A stretch of 14,563 bases of DNA, taken from assembly GCA_964579735.1 (NCBI GenBank), contig CAZOHH010000057.1:1-14563 (forward strand), written 5' to 3'. Shown piece by piece: positions 13,471 to 14,563 of the stretch. The stretch comes from CAILLO01 sp964579735 (GTDB lineage: Bacteria > Bacillota > Clostridia > Saccharofermentanales > UBA5734). The notes beneath the pieces are model-generated. The model made no database searches. It had not been told where the DNA came from and saw only the letters and a program-made list of their open reading frames with translations. Position 1 is the stretch's first letter; each line of letters begins with the position of its first letter. The position numbers and the translations under genes were made by a program.

Positions 13471-13755
13471 TTACGCTCGGAGTTTGTTCTTTAAAAAAAG
13501 GATTTCTTTATAACCCGTCTCAGTGAGGCTGCACTCAACAAAACAAGAGAACTGCTTTTTATTAATCCCCATTTGCGAAGCCATGCATCCCTGAAGATTA
13601 TCCCCGATGTCCTGATGGTTATGGCTGACCATCGTGCGAATCGACGTACGCACTCCATTGTGGAACAGAAAATAGTATTTATGTTTTCCGTTATCAAGCC
13701 TGAACCCTTTTCGGGAAAGAGCACTTTCTATGTCATTCGATGAAAACGACGCCAT
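13471..13755 (-). CDS. HicA-like small protein, candidate toxin
   Basis: This 94-residue protein is read on the minus strand from ATG 13755, with gtgagg seven bases upstream. A GTG at 13767 is in frame but overlaps the upstream gene, and the gtgagg it begins serves better as ribosome binding site. The layout resembles HicA/YcfA proteins (a small double-stranded-RNA-binding-like fold): a helix ending LSRKGF, then GKHKYYF with His25 where HicA has the catalytic GSH His, a VRTSIRTMVSHN strand with His45, and a helix near 52-62 followed by MGINKKQF. A C-terminal tail, CFVECSLTETGYKEIL, extends past the usual HicA end. It follows the 136-residue gene with one base between stop and start, so co-translation is likely. 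In HicAB systems the toxin cleaves mRNA; here that is inference from fold-level resemblance. Confidence 0.62.
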   Translation of the reverse strand: MASFSSNDIESALSRKGFRLDNGKHKYYFLFHNGVRTSIRTMVSHNHQDIGDNLQGCMASQMGINKKQFSCFVECSLTETGYKEILFLKNKLRA

Positions 13756-13756
13756 G

Positions 13757-14167
13757 CTATGCCTCACATATATAGTGCAGCACTGCCCTCTTCAGGTCAC
13801 ATGCATCTGACGATAGTTCATCATCGTTGGCCTCAGCATAATTGCGCCAAAGCAGATCGAGTTCATAAATAATGAGGTCAAGCAATTCTTCTCTAGACTC
13901 TGCCCCAAGAAAAGAGCATAGCTCGGAATTTTCGGCAGTAAAAAATCCACCACTTGAAGTAATACAATAATCAAGGGTGCACCGTAGAAGATAAGACCTC
14001 CCGGAGACAGTGAAATGAGCGGGTACCTTATAGGGATAAGTTAAAACAAAATTTCTCGACTCTTTTGATTTACGAGACGGGACCGGATGAAAGGCGAGTT
14101 TCGTATGTCTCGGTCTCCCGGTAAGCTCAAATGGCATAACCATAGGCTGTTCGTAACAGATTTCCAT
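13757..14167 (-). CDS. 136-residue protein of unknown family, candidate HicB-like partner
   Basis: The ATG at 14167 is preceded by agaggga on the minus strand. The gene lies 25 bases after the DUF3467-like gene and directly before the HicA-like gene. I do not recognise the family. The N-terminal half looks beta-rich and basic (SRKSKESRNFVLTYPYK). It is followed by RSYLLRCTLDYCITSSGGFF, then by an acidic helical region: TAENSELCSFLGAESREELL, a LDLLWRNYAEA helix, and DDELSSDACDLKRAVLHYI. The order (beta strands, a short turn, an S/T-x-EEL helix, then a helix of about 12 residues) is reminiscent of the partial RNase-H-like fold of HicB antitoxins, but no sequence signature proves this. No DNA-binding domain is obvious. 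Composition matches its two neighbours and differs from the catabolic cluster. Confidence 0.65.
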   Translation of the reverse strand: MEICYEQPMVMPFELTGRPRHTKLAFHPVPSRKSKESRNFVLTYPYKVPAHFTVSGRSYLLRCTLDYCITSSGGFFTAENSELCSFLGAESREELLDLIIYELDLLWRNYAEANDDELSSDACDLKRAVLHYICEA

Positions 14168-14192
14168 TTATTCCCTCTTCCAGACGAGCGAA

Positions 14193-14429
14193 CTACTTGG
14201 AGCTGCCAGCCTTCATTTTCTTATCATGGTTTTCGAAGTTTTGCTGAAGTGCACTAAGGAACAGTCGAGCTTGATCAAGGCTCATTACAACGATTTGTTC
14301 CGTTTGAAGTGCAACACTAACAGTTCCGTCAGGTGCAACAGTGGGTATTTGATGTCGAAAACGTATAGTTAAGTCGGCTGTTGAGGCTACTATCGAAACC
14401 TCATTTGAATAGACGGGTGAGTTATCCAT
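14193..14429 (-). CDS. DUF3467-like small protein
   Basis: This 78-residue protein is read on the minus strand with an agggag ribosome binding site seven bases before the ATG. The pattern fits the DUF3467 family: an N-terminal PVYSNEVSIVASTADLTIRF strand pair, a short variable loop, a strand with QIVVMSLDQARLFLSALQQN, and a charged C-terminal helix (FENHDKKMKAGSSK). Family proteins are short and uncharacterised, with the conserved V-x-M/L-S-x-x-x-A-x-x-x-L-x-x-L-x-x-N element seen here. It is the promoter-proximal gene of the three-gene minus-strand set. If the operon is a toxin-antitoxin-type module, this protein could be an accessory or regulatory subunit; that is inference from position. 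Confidence 0.65.
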   Translation of the reverse strand: MDNSPVYSNEVSIVASTADLTIRFRHQIPTVAPDGTVSVALQTEQIVVMSLDQARLFLSALQQNFENHDKKMKAGSSK

Positions 14430-14452
14430 CTACTTGCTCCCTAAGTTCAATC

Positions 14453-14481
14453 ATACTACCATCGCTTCTACAAGTGTGCAA
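14453..14481 (-). promoter_or_regulatory. candidate promoter of the three-gene minus-strand operon
   Basis: On the minus strand, TTGCAC (14481-14476) and TAGTAT (14458-14453) are separated by 17 bases, with three and four matches to consensus. Transcription would start near 14446, leaving the agggag ribosome binding site (14442-14437) and the ATG at 14429 in a very short leader. The boxes are weak, as expected of an autoregulated module, and the call is by eye. Confidence 0.3.
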
Positions 14482-14498
14482 CATGTTTTCAAAGATTC

Positions 14499-14513
14499 AA
14501 CCCAAATTGGGTT
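14499..14513. repeat. 7-bp palindrome upstream of the minus-strand operon
   Basis: AACCCAA (14499-14505) and TTGGGTT (14507-14513) are perfect inverted arms around a single A. The palindrome lies about 20 bases upstream of the candidate -35 box of the minus-strand operon, where a regulator could bind. Its right arm overlaps the start of the IS6-like terminal sequence, so it may instead be a by-product of that junction. Confidence 0.4.
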
Positions 14514-14524
14514 CTGTTGCAAAG
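14510..14524 (+). repeat. sequence resembling an IS6-family terminal inverted repeat
   Basis: GGTTCTGTTGCAAAG matches, from memory, the terminal inverted repeat found at the ends of IS257/IS431-type IS6-family elements, whose TGTTGCAAA core is diagnostic. If real, the element extends to the right, beyond the window, and only its tip and about 39 further bases are seen. The second end and the transposase are not in view, so it could also be a chance match or a solo end. Confidence 0.35.
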
Positions 14525-14563
14525 AATTCCTAGCCTCCTATGTCCCCTCTGTCTCTGATATGA

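Noticed and set aside
1..14563. Search by eye for CRISPR arrays, tRNA or rRNA genes, and tandem repeats
   Set aside because: No regularly spaced repeats, no tRNA-like cloverleaf sequence with a CCA or T-loop pattern, and no rRNA-like blocks were seen.

Overview
The window is a bacterial chromosome segment with two unlike parts. From 1 to about 12,315 it is strongly GC-rich (G or C at nearly every third codon position). All genes there are on the + strand, tightly packed and often overlapping by four bases. From about 12,320 to the end, GC content drops sharply, codon use changes, and broken genes, insertion-sequence debris and a small minus-strand gene set appear. The lipoprotein-type solute-binding protein, two-permease carbohydrate importer, AraC regulator and non-secreted sulfatases fit a free-living or host-associated saprophyte such as a high-GC spirochaete, clostridial-type Firmicute, Chloroflexota or a related lineage. 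The sequence does not fix the phylum.

Region 1 (1-1515) holds the 3' part of a PstS-like phosphate-type binding protein and two small membrane proteins of unknown function. A 144-base gap follows, with a credible promoter and an operator-like inverted repeat.

Region 2 (1660-12315) is one catabolic cluster. In order it encodes two xylose-isomerase-like TIM-barrel proteins, an atypical sulfatase-fold hydrolase, a Gfo/Idh/MocA oxidoreductase, an AraC/cupin regulator, a second Gfo/Idh/MocA oxidoreductase, a canonical Cys-type sulfatase, and a binding protein with two permeases of the CUT1-like (MalFG/MsmFG) ABC sugar importer type. There is no ABC ATPase, classical glycoside hydrolase, sugar kinase or FGly-generating enzyme. 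The simplest model is uptake of a small sulfated (or phosphorylated) sugar or polyol conjugate, removal of the ester in the cytoplasm, and then NAD(P)-dependent oxidation plus TIM-barrel isomerisation, epimerisation or elimination. Two dehydrogenases with two TIM barrels and no glycosidase resembles oxidative (3-keto) glycoside cleavage pathways. The AraC protein probably controls the cluster.

Region 3 (12361-13398) is decayed. It has a RhuM-type gene that loses its family sequence after about 205 codons, a roughly 150-base left end of an IS21-family element with only the first 31 codons of istA, and two C-terminal coding scraps.

Region 4 (13471-14429, minus strand) is a compact three-gene operon: a DUF3467-like protein, an unrecognised 136-residue protein and a HicA-like small protein. 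It looks like an undescribed toxin-antitoxin-type module. A sequence resembling an IS6-family terminal repeat lies just upstream, near the right edge.
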